A stretch of 5,704 nucleotides of DNA from Spirochaetales bacterium (GTDB taxonomy: Bacteria; Spirochaetota; Spirochaetia; DSM-27196; PWMO01), in assembly GCA_007123465.1 (NCBI GenBank), contig SKLB01000120.1, positions 1 to 5,704 of the forward strand, written 5' to 3'. Each line of letters starts with the position of its first letter. The first letter of the stretch is position 1. Below the pieces are notes generated by a model that did not search any database, had not been told where the DNA came from, and saw nothing but the letters and a program-made list of their open reading frames with translations. A program made the position numbers and the translations under genes. Shown one piece after another: positions 1 through 5,704 of this stretch.

Positions 1-19
1 AAACCAGACTTATAGATAC

Positions 20-46
20 AAAAAAAGAGCCGGAAAAACCGGCTCT
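20..46 (-). terminator. Intrinsic terminator of the FKBP gene
   Basis: On the minus strand an 8-bp perfect stem, AGAGCCGG pairing with CCGGCTCT (positions 26-33 and 39-46), encloses a 5-nt T loop and is followed directly by a T tract (the run of A at 20-25 on the plus strand). It begins 22 nt after the stop codon of the FKBP gene. This is the standard form of a Rho-independent terminator. The plus-strand side has no T tract, so it is expected to work only for leftward transcription. Confidence 0.93.
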
Positions 47-68
47 ATCAAGAACGTGAGATGGTGAT

Positions 69-659
69 TTACTGCGGCATGACCGGCATTTGCGCCGAGA
101 ATGGTTCCAGTTCCTCTTCGGTGGCGTCTCGTACCGCTACTACCTCAATATCAAAGGTCAGAGCCTCCCCGGCAAGCGGGTGATTGAAATCAATAATTAC
201 GGTTTCCTCGCGGATTTCCAGCACGGTCACCGGAATAGGTCCTTGAGGACTCTGAGCTACCAGCTGCATGCCTTCCTGAAGTTGGATATCCGCCGGCATC
301 TGGTTGAGAGGAATCTCCTGCAGCGCCTCATCCATATACGGCCCGTAGGCGTCATCGGCGGCGACCCGCACGGTCTTGCGATCACCAACGCGAAGTCCCT
401 CCATCTGGTCTTCCAGCCCCGGAATCAGCATGCCAACACCGTAGATGAATTCAAGCGGCTCACGCCCCTCAGAGCTATCGAACACCGTACCGTCATCCAG
501 AGTCCCTTCATAGTGCATCTGGACAACTTTGTTGTCACTGACAACCTCAGTGGCTTCAGGCTGTTCTTCAACTGCTTCGTCTCGCTCTCTCCCTCCACCA
601 GCCGCAGCTGAGGCTGCCACCAGCAACAGAATCAAGAGAACGCCATATAAACGCTTCAT
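69..659 (-). CDS. Exported SlyD-like FKBP-type peptidyl-prolyl cis-trans isomerase
   Basis: The product (196 aa) is a folding helper that catalyses cis-trans isomerisation of peptidyl-proline bonds. Residues 1-20 form a signal peptide: MKR, then a hydrophobic stretch of Leu/Val/Ile/Ala, then small residues. An acidic linker follows (about 24-40). The FKBP domain starts near residue 44, with HYEGTLDDGTVFDSS (49-63) carrying the Tyr/Phe/Asp of the active pocket, LIPGLE (78-83) and Tyr105. The segment at about 106-155 fits the inserted chaperone flap of SlyD, and NHPLAGEALTFDIEVV (159-174) is the typical SlyD closing motif. The metal-binding His-rich tail of E. coli SlyD is absent. There is no Cys at the end of the signal, so it is probably a soluble periplasmic protein rather than a lipoprotein. 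The ATG is supported by an AAGGGG ribosome site 5 nt upstream. The gene stands alone with its own promoter and terminator. The family call is firm; the location is inferred. Confidence 0.92.
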   Translation of the reverse strand: MKRLYGVLLILLLVAASAAAGGGRERDEAVEEQPEATEVVSDNKVVQMHYEGTLDDGTVFDSSEGREPLEFIYGVGMLIPGLEDQMEGLRVGDRKTVRVAADDAYGPYMDEALQEIPLNQMPADIQLQEGMQLVAQSPQGPIPVTVLEIREETVIIDFNHPLAGEALTFDIEVVAVRDATEEELEPFSAQMPVMPQ

Positions 660-664
660 ACAAT

Positions 665-670
665 CCCCTT
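665..670 (-). promoter_or_regulatory. Ribosome binding site of the FKBP gene
   Basis: The minus strand reads AAGGGG followed by 5 nt (ATTGT) and the ATG at 659-657. It is a good Shine-Dalgarno match and fixes the start at the residue that opens the signal peptide. Confidence 0.75.
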
Positions 671-690
671 TGTTTTCGGTTTGCCATTAA

Positions 691-719
691 AGTATACGAC
701 CCCGTTGAAACAATGACAA
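691..719 (-). promoter_or_regulatory. Sigma-70-type promoter for the FKBP gene
   Basis: On the minus strand a -35 box TTGTCA (719-714; 5 of 6 to TTGACA) and a -10 box TATACT (696-691; 5 of 6 to TATAAT) are separated by exactly 17 bp. The expected transcript start is near 684, giving a leader of about 25 nt that includes the ribosome site. This is the best promoter match in the window and suggests steady housekeeping expression. Confidence 0.78.
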
Positions 720-837
720 CCACAGCAGGAGAAAGCCGGCGGTTTGGTTGGCAGGCCGTGACCGTGCGTGGTCCTTGATTTTTTTGTTGAACTCAGCGCT
801 TGTGGATAGTATGCTGTAGCGATAAAACTTGAAACAA
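705..837. repeat. 9-bp direct repeat TTGAAACAA at both divergent promoters
   Basis: TTGAAACAA occurs at 705-713 and again at 829-837 on the plus strand. The first copy lies inside the spacer of the FKBP promoter, next to its -35 box. The second lies just downstream of the predicted crtI transcript start. The positions would suit a shared regulator, but a 9-mer repeat in a gap this size can also arise by chance, and no protein is identified. Confidence 0.35.
787..815 (+). promoter_or_regulatory. Probable sigma-70-type promoter of the crt operon
   Basis: A -35 box TTGAAC (787-792; 4 of 6) and a -10 box TATGCT (810-815; 4 of 6) are spaced by 17 bp, with a run of seven T (779-785) just upstream that could aid polymerase binding. 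The transcript would start near 822, about 30 nt before the crtI ATG. An alternative pair is TTGTGG (800-805) with TAAAAC (823-828), also 17 bp apart. The moderate match leaves room for an activator or an alternative sigma factor. Confidence 0.5.
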
Positions 838-851
838 ATGCGAGAACGCAG

Positions 852-2324
852 ATGCAAAAACGTATTGCTGTGGTTGGCGGCGGATTTGGCGGTTTGACGG
901 CGGCAGCCTACCTTGCCCGGCAGGGCTGGAAGGTGACACTGTTCGAAAAGAATGATCAGCTGGGCGGACGCGCGCGGGTCTGGAACAGCGGCGATTTCAG
1001 CTTTGATATGGGACCGTCGTGGTACCTGATGCCCGAAGTGTTCGATCAGTTCTTTGCAGACTTCGGAGTAGATCGGCGTGACTACTACACTCTCTACCGT
1101 CTTGATCCCTACTATCGCGTCTTCTTCAAGCCCGGTGAGTACGTTGATATCAGCGCCGACCGTGCGGCGGTAGAAGCGGTATTCGAGCAACTGGAGCCCG
1201 ACGGTGCCGCCAAGCTGCGGCGCTATCTTGCGCAGGCTGAATACAAGTACAACGTTGCGATGCAACAGTTCCTCTATAAGGAATATCGCAGCATCTTCCA
1301 GTTTCTCAACTGGCGCCTCATGACCGAAGGTCTCAAACTCAACGTGTTCTCCAGGCTCGATGGTTTTGTCGAGCGCTATTTCAAGGATCGCCGCGCCAAG
1401 CAGATTCTGGAATACGCAATGGTCTTTCTTGGCAGCAGCCCGCGCAACGCTCCCGCGCTGTACTCGATCATGTCGCACGTTGACCTCAATCTGGGAGTGT
1501 TCTTTCCCCACGGCGGCATGACTTCACTGGTGAACGGCCTCGCTCGGCTGCTGCAGCAACAGGGCGTCGAGGTACGGACAGAGGCGCCGGTGGAGCGTGT
1601 TGTGGTACAGAACGGCCGCGCGGCCGGTGTGGAAGTGCGGGGTGAACGTTTCCCTGCAGACGCCGTACTGGTCAACGCCGATTACGCGTGGGCCGAGACC
1701 AACCTGCTGGACGCCGAACAGCGCAGTTACTCGCAGCGTTACTGGAACAGCCGTGTCATGGCGCCGACCATGTTCATTGTCTATCTGGGACTTAATCGAA
1801 AGCTGCCGCAACTTGTGCATCATAACCTCTATTTCACCGATCCGTGGGATGATCACTTTGCGGCCATCTTTGACAAACCGCGCTGGCCCGATACATTCTC
1901 GTACTACATAAGCTGCGCATCGTTTGACGATCCAAGCGTAGCGCCGCGGGAGCACGAGAACCTGTTCTTTCTGATCCCGGTAGCCGCCGGGCTCGATGAC
2001 AGCGACCAGATACGCCGCCACTGGTACGAGAAGGTGCTGACGCATTTTGAGCAGTTGATCGGCGAACGGGTACGAGACAGCATAGTGGTTGAACGTATCT
2101 ATTCTCACCGGGACTTCAGCGCCGACTACAACGCCTTCCAGGGAACGGCGCTCGGTATCTCGCATACCCTGGGTCAGACGGCGGTGTTTCGGCCTTCGCA
2201 GCGCAGTAGAAAGGTAGCCAATCTGTTCTACTCGGGGCAGTATACCCATCCGGGTGTCGGCGTTCCCATGACCTTCATTGCATCCAAGGTTATCTGCAAC
2301 GCGATCACTCAGGAGCAGCGATGA
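852..2324 (+). CDS. crtI: Phytoene desaturase (CrtI family)
   Basis: CrtI uses FAD to introduce double bonds into phytoene, giving coloured carotenes of the neurosporene/lycopene type, at the membrane surface. The N-terminus has the dinucleotide-binding fold VVGGGFGGLTAA (7-18) with the acidic residue E32 ending the second strand, then GGRA (38-41) and DMGPSW (52-57). The C-terminus has the family signature YSGQYTHPGVGVPM (460-473) followed by a closing helix. The length of 490 aa is normal. The start fits because the FAD motif begins six residues in; the ribosome site (GAGAA, 842-846) is weak. Its stop overlaps the crtB start as ATGA. Segments such as the DYYTLYRLDPYYRVFF region (about 77-92) recall Bacteroidetes CrtI from memory. 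Neighbouring crtB and crtE support a C40 substrate rather than C30 diapophytoene. The number of desaturation steps cannot be told from sequence. Confidence 0.94.
   Translation: MQKRIAVVGGGFGGLTAAAYLARQGWKVTLFEKNDQLGGRARVWNSGDFSFDMGPSWYLMPEVFDQFFADFGVDRRDYYTLYRLDPYYRVFFKPGEYVDISADRAAVEAVFEQLEPDGAAKLRRYLAQAEYKYNVAMQQFLYKEYRSIFQFLNWRLMTEGLKLNVFSRLDGFVERYFKDRRAKQILEYAMVFLGSSPRNAPALYSIMSHVDLNLGVFFPHGGMTSLVNGLARLLQQQGVEVRTEAPVERVVVQNGRAAGVEVRGERFPADAVLVNADYAWAETNLLDAEQRSYSQRYWNSRVMAPTMFIVYLGLNRKLPQLVHHNLYFTDPWDDHFAAIFDKPRWPDTFSYYISCASFDDPSVAPREHENLFFLIPVAAGLDDSDQIRRHWYEKVLTHFEQLIGERVRDSIVVERIYSHRDFSADYNAFQGTALGISHTLGQTAVFRPSQRSRKVANLFYSGQYTHPGVGVPMTFIASKVICNAITQEQR
2311..2315 (+). promoter_or_regulatory. 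Ribosome binding site of crtB
   Basis: AGGAG lies 5 nt before the crtB ATG, inside the last codons of crtI. It supports the ATG that overlaps the crtI stop and indicates that crtB can recruit ribosomes itself as well as by coupling. Confidence 0.75.
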
Positions 2325-3154
2325 AGCCGCAGTATCAACTGTTCCGCCGCGGCAGCAGGACATACTTCAACTCAACGCTCTTCTTTCCGCCGCACGTGCG
2401 GCGCGACGTGTTTGTACTCTACGGATTCGTGCGCAAGGCGGATAACTATGTTGATAGTGTTCCGCAGCAGGCAGACGCTTTTGCAGCGTACTGCCACGCC
2501 TACCGCAACGCGCTTGCCGGTACACCCAGCGGCGATCCGGTGATAGACGATTTCGTAGCGCTCATCGGGCAGCGGCAGCTGGCCCCGGAATGGGTTGAGG
2601 CGTTCCTGCACGCCATGGAGATGGATCTCAGCAGAAAGACCTACCGAACGCTGGAGCAGACCCTCGAGTACATCTACGGCTCAGCCGAGGTGATCGGCCT
2701 GTTCATGGCGCAGATTATGCGCCTTCCACCGGAGGCGCACTACGCGGCGCGTATGCTCGGACGGGCCATGCAGTACATCAATTTCATCCGTGATATCGAG
2801 GAAGATAACGGATTCGGGCGCACTTATCTGCCCCTCGACGAGACAACGCTGCAGTCGCTGCAATCGGCGGAAGCCGCCGCCAACCGACCGGAGTTTGTGC
2901 GCTTCATATCCGCCCAGCTCGATCGCTACGAACAGTGGCAACAGGAAGCAGCGCGCGGTTTTGCGCTGATACCGTTGCGCTACCGTGTAGCGGTCAAAAC
3001 CGCGGCCGATATGTACCACTGGACCGGGCGGGTGATCCGCGATGACCCGATGATTGTCTATCGCTCCAAAGTCAAACCGGGCAGGATCAGAATTTTCACC
3101 CAGATTGCCCGCAACGCCCTGATCGATCGCAAGGAAGCTCCCGTATATGCTTGA
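2321..3154 (+). CDS. crtB: Phytoene synthase (CrtB, squalene/phytoene synthase family)
   Basis: CrtB condenses two geranylgeranyl diphosphates head to head, through prephytoene diphosphate, into phytoene, the first committed carotenoid step. Both Mg-diphosphate binding motifs are visible: DNYVD (41-45) and DIEED (158-162), the latter within the conserved stretch YINFIRDIEEDNGFGRTYLP (152-171). The later Tyr/Arg-rich helix region around ALIPLRYRVAVKTAADMYHW (215-234) is also typical. At 277 aa it is slightly short but complete at both ends. The ATG overlaps the crtI stop by 4 bp and has an AGGAG site 5 nt upstream; the gene's own stop lies inside the start of crtE. A C30 dehydrosqualene synthase (CrtM) belongs to the same family and is the main alternative, but the adjacent GGPP-type synthase favours phytoene. 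Confidence 0.93.
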   Translation: MKPQYQLFRRGSRTYFNSTLFFPPHVRRDVFVLYGFVRKADNYVDSVPQQADAFAAYCHAYRNALAGTPSGDPVIDDFVALIGQRQLAPEWVEAFLHAMEMDLSRKTYRTLEQTLEYIYGSAEVIGLFMAQIMRLPPEAHYAARMLGRAMQYINFIRDIEEDNGFGRTYLPLDETTLQSLQSAEAAANRPEFVRFISAQLDRYEQWQQEAARGFALIPLRYRVAVKTAADMYHWTGRVIRDDPMIVYRSKVKPGRIRIFTQIARNALIDRKEAPVYA

Positions 3155-4244
3155 TTACCTCAGCGCACAGAAGGACAGAACGCTCAGCTGCCTGCGGGAC
3201 TTCCTGACCGAGCGCGCTGCGCTGATCAAAGTTGCTGGTTCGTGGGGCCCCGATGTAGTCGAACGTTTGCTGGATTACAGCGCCGGTGGAAAGATGATTC
3301 GCGGCGCGCTGGTCTACCTCGGCTATGAACTCGCAGGAGGAGCAGAGAGCAGCCGCGCGGCACCGCTTGCTGCTGCGATGGAGCTGACGCAGTCATTCCT
3401 GTTGATACACGACGATATCATGGACCACGATCATACGCGGCGCGGCAAGCTATCGATTCACAGACAGTACACGGAGATTGCCTGGAAGCGCGGCTACCGC
3501 GGCAACAGCGAGCATTTTGGCGAAGCGATGGGTATCTGCAGCGGAGATATCGCCTTCTTTCTGGCGTGCCGGCTCATCGCTGCCGCACCGGTGGATGCAC
3601 AGACGTATCGCGTACTGATGAACTGCTTTACCGACGAGGTGGCGCTGGTTGGCGTAGCACAGATGCACGATGTCACCAACGGGGTACGACAGGATGAGGT
3701 AGACGAAGCCGAGATTCTGCAGCTCTACCGCTACAAGACCGGTCGCTATACGTTTTCCCTGCCGCTGATACTGGGGGCAACTGCCGCCGGTGGTGATGCG
3801 CAACTGAATGAACAGCTGGGGGCCCTCGGTGAGGAGATTGGAATCATATTCCAGATCAGGGATGACGAGATCGGAATTTTCGGTTCCGACGATCAGATCG
3901 GCAAGCCGGTTGGTTCGGACATCATGGAAGACAAGAAGACCATTGTGCGCGCGCGTCTGTTTGCCGCTGCTCCCGCGGCTGAACGCGCTACCCTCGAGCG
4001 ACTCTTCGGCGCAGAGAGTGTGACGCGCCACGACATAGACTACATCTGTGCTCTGATAGACTCTCTGGGGGTGCGCGCACAGCTGCATCAGGAACTTGCT
4101 TCACGGGCTGAAGCGGTGCATCTGCGCATAGACCGCCTGTTCGGCGCCGGCGCGATGCACGCCGCGCCGGCGCGGTCCGGTCTGGATGAAGCGGTAGCGG
4201 TACTGCGGCAGCTGGTGGACTACAACCTCATACGTGACCGCTGA
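3147..4244 (+). CDS. crtE: Polyprenyl diphosphate synthase, probably geranylgeranyl diphosphate synthase
   Basis: The enzyme (365 aa) extends allylic diphosphates with isopentenyl diphosphate in the cytosol, here presumably to C20 GGPP for CrtB. It shows GGKMIRG (47-53), the first aspartate-rich motif DDIMD (89-93), YKTGRYT (196-202), the second motif DDEIG (239-243) and the following KPVGSDIMEDKKT (253-265). The residue five places before the first motif is Phe84, and no insertion lies inside the motif; in known type I GGPP synthases an aromatic residue there limits the chain to C20. The second motif ends in Gly instead of Asp, a variant seen in actinobacterial and related enzymes. The start overlaps crtB by 8 bp; AAGGAA (3131-3136) lies 10 nt upstream. 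An Ala/Gly/Pro-rich linker (about 333-342) precedes the last helix. The symbol follows the operon context; idsA or another prenyl synthase name is possible. Confidence 0.88.
   Translation: MLDYLSAQKDRTLSCLRDFLTERAALIKVAGSWGPDVVERLLDYSAGGKMIRGALVYLGYELAGGAESSRAAPLAAAMELTQSFLLIHDDIMDHDHTRRGKLSIHRQYTEIAWKRGYRGNSEHFGEAMGICSGDIAFFLACRLIAAAPVDAQTYRVLMNCFTDEVALVGVAQMHDVTNGVRQDEVDEAEILQLYRYKTGRYTFSLPLILGATAAGGDAQLNEQLGALGEEIGIIFQIRDDEIGIFGSDDQIGKPVGSDIMEDKKTIVRARLFAAAPAAERATLERLFGAESVTRHDIDYICALIDSLGVRAQLHQELASRAEAVHLRIDRLFGAGAMHAAPARSGLDEAVAVLRQLVDYNLIRDR
4144..4173. repeat. Paired GCGCCGGCGC palindromes forming a strong GC hairpin
   Basis: The 10-bp self-complementary sequence GCGCCGGCGC occurs at 4144-4153 and again at 4164-4173. 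With one further G-C pair they can form an 11-bp stem (4144-4154 with 4163-4173) around an 8-nt loop. It lies inside crtE (codons 333-342) and, on the other strand, 54 nt beyond the pdxT stop, in the likely 3' region of the pdxS-pdxT transcript. No T tract follows on either side, so it is not a classic terminator. Confidence 0.7.
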
Positions 4245-4809
4245 GATTCAGGAAATGGGCGTGGATCGAACGGTTCTCGGTCAACTCCGGATGGAAGGTA
4301 GCTGCCAGTAGTCGATCCTGCTGCACCAGTACCGGAGCGGATTCAAAACGCGCCAGGACGCGTACGGTAGTGCCGATGCGCGTAATTCGCGGCGCCCTGA
4401 TAAAGACCGCAGTCAACGTTTCTGATCCAGGCAGTAGCTGTTCATCCCCGATGACAGCTTCAAAACTCTCTATCTGGCGCCCGTAGGCGTTGCGTTCAAC
4501 GGACATATCGATCAGGCCGAGACGAGGCTGATCACTGCCGCTGATCTCGGTGGCCATCAGAATTGCACCGGCACAGGTTCCAAACAGAGCCATCCCGCGT
4601 TGTACCGCGCTGCGTACGGCGTCAAGCAGCGCAAAGCGCTGCATCAGCATGCCGATGGTTGTGCTCTCACCGCCGGGTATAATGAGTCCGTCGAGTTCAG
4701 CGATCTCTTTGGGCGTGCGTACCGCGCGCGCGCTGCTGCCGAGCGCTTCAATAACGCCAATATGCCTGGAGAAATCGCCCTGCAAAGCCAGTACGCCGAT
4801 AATCGCCAA
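4228..4809 (-). CDS. pdxT: Pyridoxal 5'-phosphate synthase glutaminase subunit PdxT
   Basis: PdxT (193 aa) hydrolyses glutamine and passes ammonia to PdxS in the cytosolic PLP synthase complex. The class I amidotransferase triad is intact: Cys79 in FGTCAG, and His173 and Glu175 in FHPEL (172-176). The PGGEST loop (45-50) and SVERNAYGRQIESFEA (103-118) are the usual PdxT signatures. The N-terminus MAIIGVLALQG aligns without gap to the start of known PdxT proteins, which supports the TTG start at 4809-4807, although no Shine-Dalgarno sequence is visible before it. It begins 11 bp after the pdxS stop, so reinitiation by ribosomes finishing pdxS is likely. Its last 17 bp overlap the end of crtE on the other strand. 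Confidence 0.95.
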   Translation of the reverse strand: MAIIGVLALQGDFSRHIGVIEALGSSARAVRTPKEIAELDGLIIPGGESTTIGMLMQRFALLDAVRSAVQRGMALFGTCAGAILMATEISGSDQPRLGLIDMSVERNAYGRQIESFEAVIGDEQLLPGSETLTAVFIRAPRITRIGTTVRVLARFESAPVLVQQDRLLAATFHPELTENRSIHAHFLNLSGHV

Positions 4810-4820
4810 CGCGGTGAGAA

Positions 4821-5704
4821 TTACCAGCCGCGCACGGCGATGCGGTCTTCGGCGAGCATGCCGGCAACGTTTATGCCGGACATCGGCGGTCCGAGGTCAT
4901 ACGACAGCCTGGCCAGCATTTCCGGGTCGTTATAATTGGCAACCGAATCCACAATTGCGCGTGCGCGGCGCGCGGGGTCCTCGGACTTGAAGATTCCCGA
5001 TCCTACAAAGACCGCTTCTGCACCAAGCTGCATCATCAGCGCCGCGTCAGCCGGGGTTGCCACACCTCCGGCCGAAAAGTTGGGTACCGGCAGCTTGCCG
5101 GTCTGCGCAACTTCGACCACCAGATCATAGGGTGCCCCAAGCTCTTTGGCCTCGGCCATCAGCTCTTCACGCGGCAACAGCTGCAAGCGGCGGATACCGC
5201 CACAAAGGGTGCGCAGATGACGCACGGCCTCTACAACATCGCCGGTACCGGCTTCGCCCTTGGTTCTGATCATCGCGGCGCCCTCACCGATGCGGCGCAG
5301 CGCCTCACCGAGATCGCGGCAGCCGCAGACAAAGGGTACCCGAAAGTTCTGCTTGTCAACATGGAAGCGATCGTCGGCCGGGGTGAGAACTTCGCTCTCA
5401 TCTATAAAATCAACGCCCAAAGCCTCAAGAATCTGCGCTTCAACCAAATGTCCGATTCGACACTTGGCCATCACCGGAATTGTGACCGTCTTCTGAATGT
5501 CCTCGATTATCTTTGGATCGGACATTCGCGCTACGCCTCCGGCGGCTCTGATGTCCGCCGGAACGCGTTCCAGCGCCATTACCGCTTGCGCGCCGGCGTC
5601 TGCTGCAATCTTTGCCTGCTCAGCGTTGGTGACATCCATAATCACGCCACCCTTGAGCATTTCCGCCAGACCAACTTTGGTCCGCCAGGTTGATTTCTGG
5701 CGTT
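4821..5704 (-). CDS. pdxS: Pyridoxal 5'-phosphate synthase subunit PdxS (5' end cut by window)
   Basis: PdxS makes pyridoxal 5'-phosphate from ribose 5-phosphate, glyceraldehyde 3-phosphate and ammonia supplied by PdxT; the family forms a dodecamer of TIM barrels. Key residues, by position among the 293 visible ones, are Asp23 in GGVIMDV, Lys80 in MAKCRIGH and Lys148 in RTKGEAGTG. These match Asp24, Lys81 and Lys149 of the B. subtilis protein. The phosphate loops FSAGGVATPADAALMMQLGA and FVGSGIFKS are intact, as is the C-terminal RGW ending. A Met codon at 5660-5658 is not the true start: the frame stays open to the edge as RQKSTWRTKVGLAE, which aligns with the usual N-terminus. The first visible residue matches residue 2 of B. 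subtilis PdxS, so only a few codons are missing. The promoter lies outside the window. Confidence 0.97.
   Translation of the reverse strand, partial: RQKSTWRTKVGLAEMLKGGVIMDVTNAEQAKIAADAGAQAVMALERVPADIRAAGGVARMSDPKIIEDIQKTVTIPVMAKCRIGHLVEAQILEALGVDFIDESEVLTPADDRFHVDKQNFRVPFVCGCRDLGEALRRIGEGAAMIRTKGEAGTGDVVEAVRHLRTLCGGIRRLQLLPREELMAEAKELGAPYDLVVEVAQTGKLPVPNFSAGGVATPADAALMMQLGAEAVFVGSGIFKSEDPARRARAIVDSVANYNDPEMLARLSYDLGPPMSGINVAGMLAEDRIAVRGW

Noticed and set aside
90..611. Plus-strand open frame of 173 codons opposite the FKBP gene
   Set aside because: The minus-strand FKBP gene has a clear domain, promoter, ribosome site and terminator; the opposite frame has none of these.
753..785. Possible terminator: weak stem (AGGCC with GGTCCT, or GACC with GGTC) followed by seven T
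   Set aside because: The stems are only 4-5 bp and one needs a bulge, the T run does not follow directly, and no plus-strand gene ends upstream. The T run fits better as part of the crtI promoter region.
687..1511. Long open frame on the minus strand, 274 codons, opposite crtI
   Set aside because: It lies antisense to a well-supported crtI, has no recognisable domain and a composition typical of a reverse-strand shadow of a GC-rich gene.
1524..2363. Long open frame on the minus strand, 279 codons, opposite the crtI 3' half
   Set aside because: Antisense shadow with no known motif; crtI and crtB fully explain this DNA.
3450..4088. Minus-strand open frame of 212 codons opposite crtE
   Set aside because: No motif or start signal is seen, and the conserved crtE motifs lie on the other strand.
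4821..5660. Shorter pdxS beginning at the Met codon at 5660-5658
   Set aside because: The frame stays open upstream and encodes the usual N-terminal residues of the family, so the true start is just outside the window.

Overview
The window carries six protein-coding genes, all recognisable, packed with almost no unused DNA. It contains a carotenoid operon (crtI-crtB-crtE, plus strand), preceded divergently by an exported SlyD-like FKBP prolyl isomerase and followed convergently by the vitamin B6 operon pdxS-pdxT (minus strand). No rRNA, tRNA, CRISPR array, insertion sequence or phage gene was seen. Base composition is moderately GC-rich and looks even across the genes, so nothing marks a recent island.

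Layout. Positions 20-46 hold a clear intrinsic terminator for the FKBP gene (69-659, minus). The 192-bp gap at 660-851 holds two divergent sigma-70-like promoters, one for the FKBP gene (691-719) and one for crtI (787-815). The crt genes follow with overlapping ends: crtI/crtB share an ATGA, and crtB/crtE overlap by 8 bp. This points to one translationally coupled transcript. The last 17 bp of crtE overlap the last 17 bp of pdxT, which is read from the other strand. pdxS lies upstream of pdxT, 11 bp away, and runs off the right edge with its first few codons missing.

How the genes work together. CrtE should make geranylgeranyl diphosphate, CrtB should join two of these into phytoene, and CrtI should desaturate phytoene toward neurosporene or lycopene-type products. 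No cyclase, ketolase or hydroxylase is present here, so the final pigment cannot be read from this window. PdxS and PdxT together form the DXP-independent pyridoxal 5'-phosphate synthase. The FKBP protein is a separate envelope folding factor.

Organism. The sequence suggests a free-living, pigmented bacterium able to make its own vitamin B6. From memory of the families, CrtI resembles the Bacteroidetes type, while the other genes do not settle the phylum. A pigmented free-living spirochaete is one possibility, held with low confidence.

Novelty. I find no undescribed system. The points most worth a second look are the strong GC hairpin near the crtE/pdxT convergent ends, a 9-bp repeat placed at both divergent promoters, and the unusual start of pdxT.
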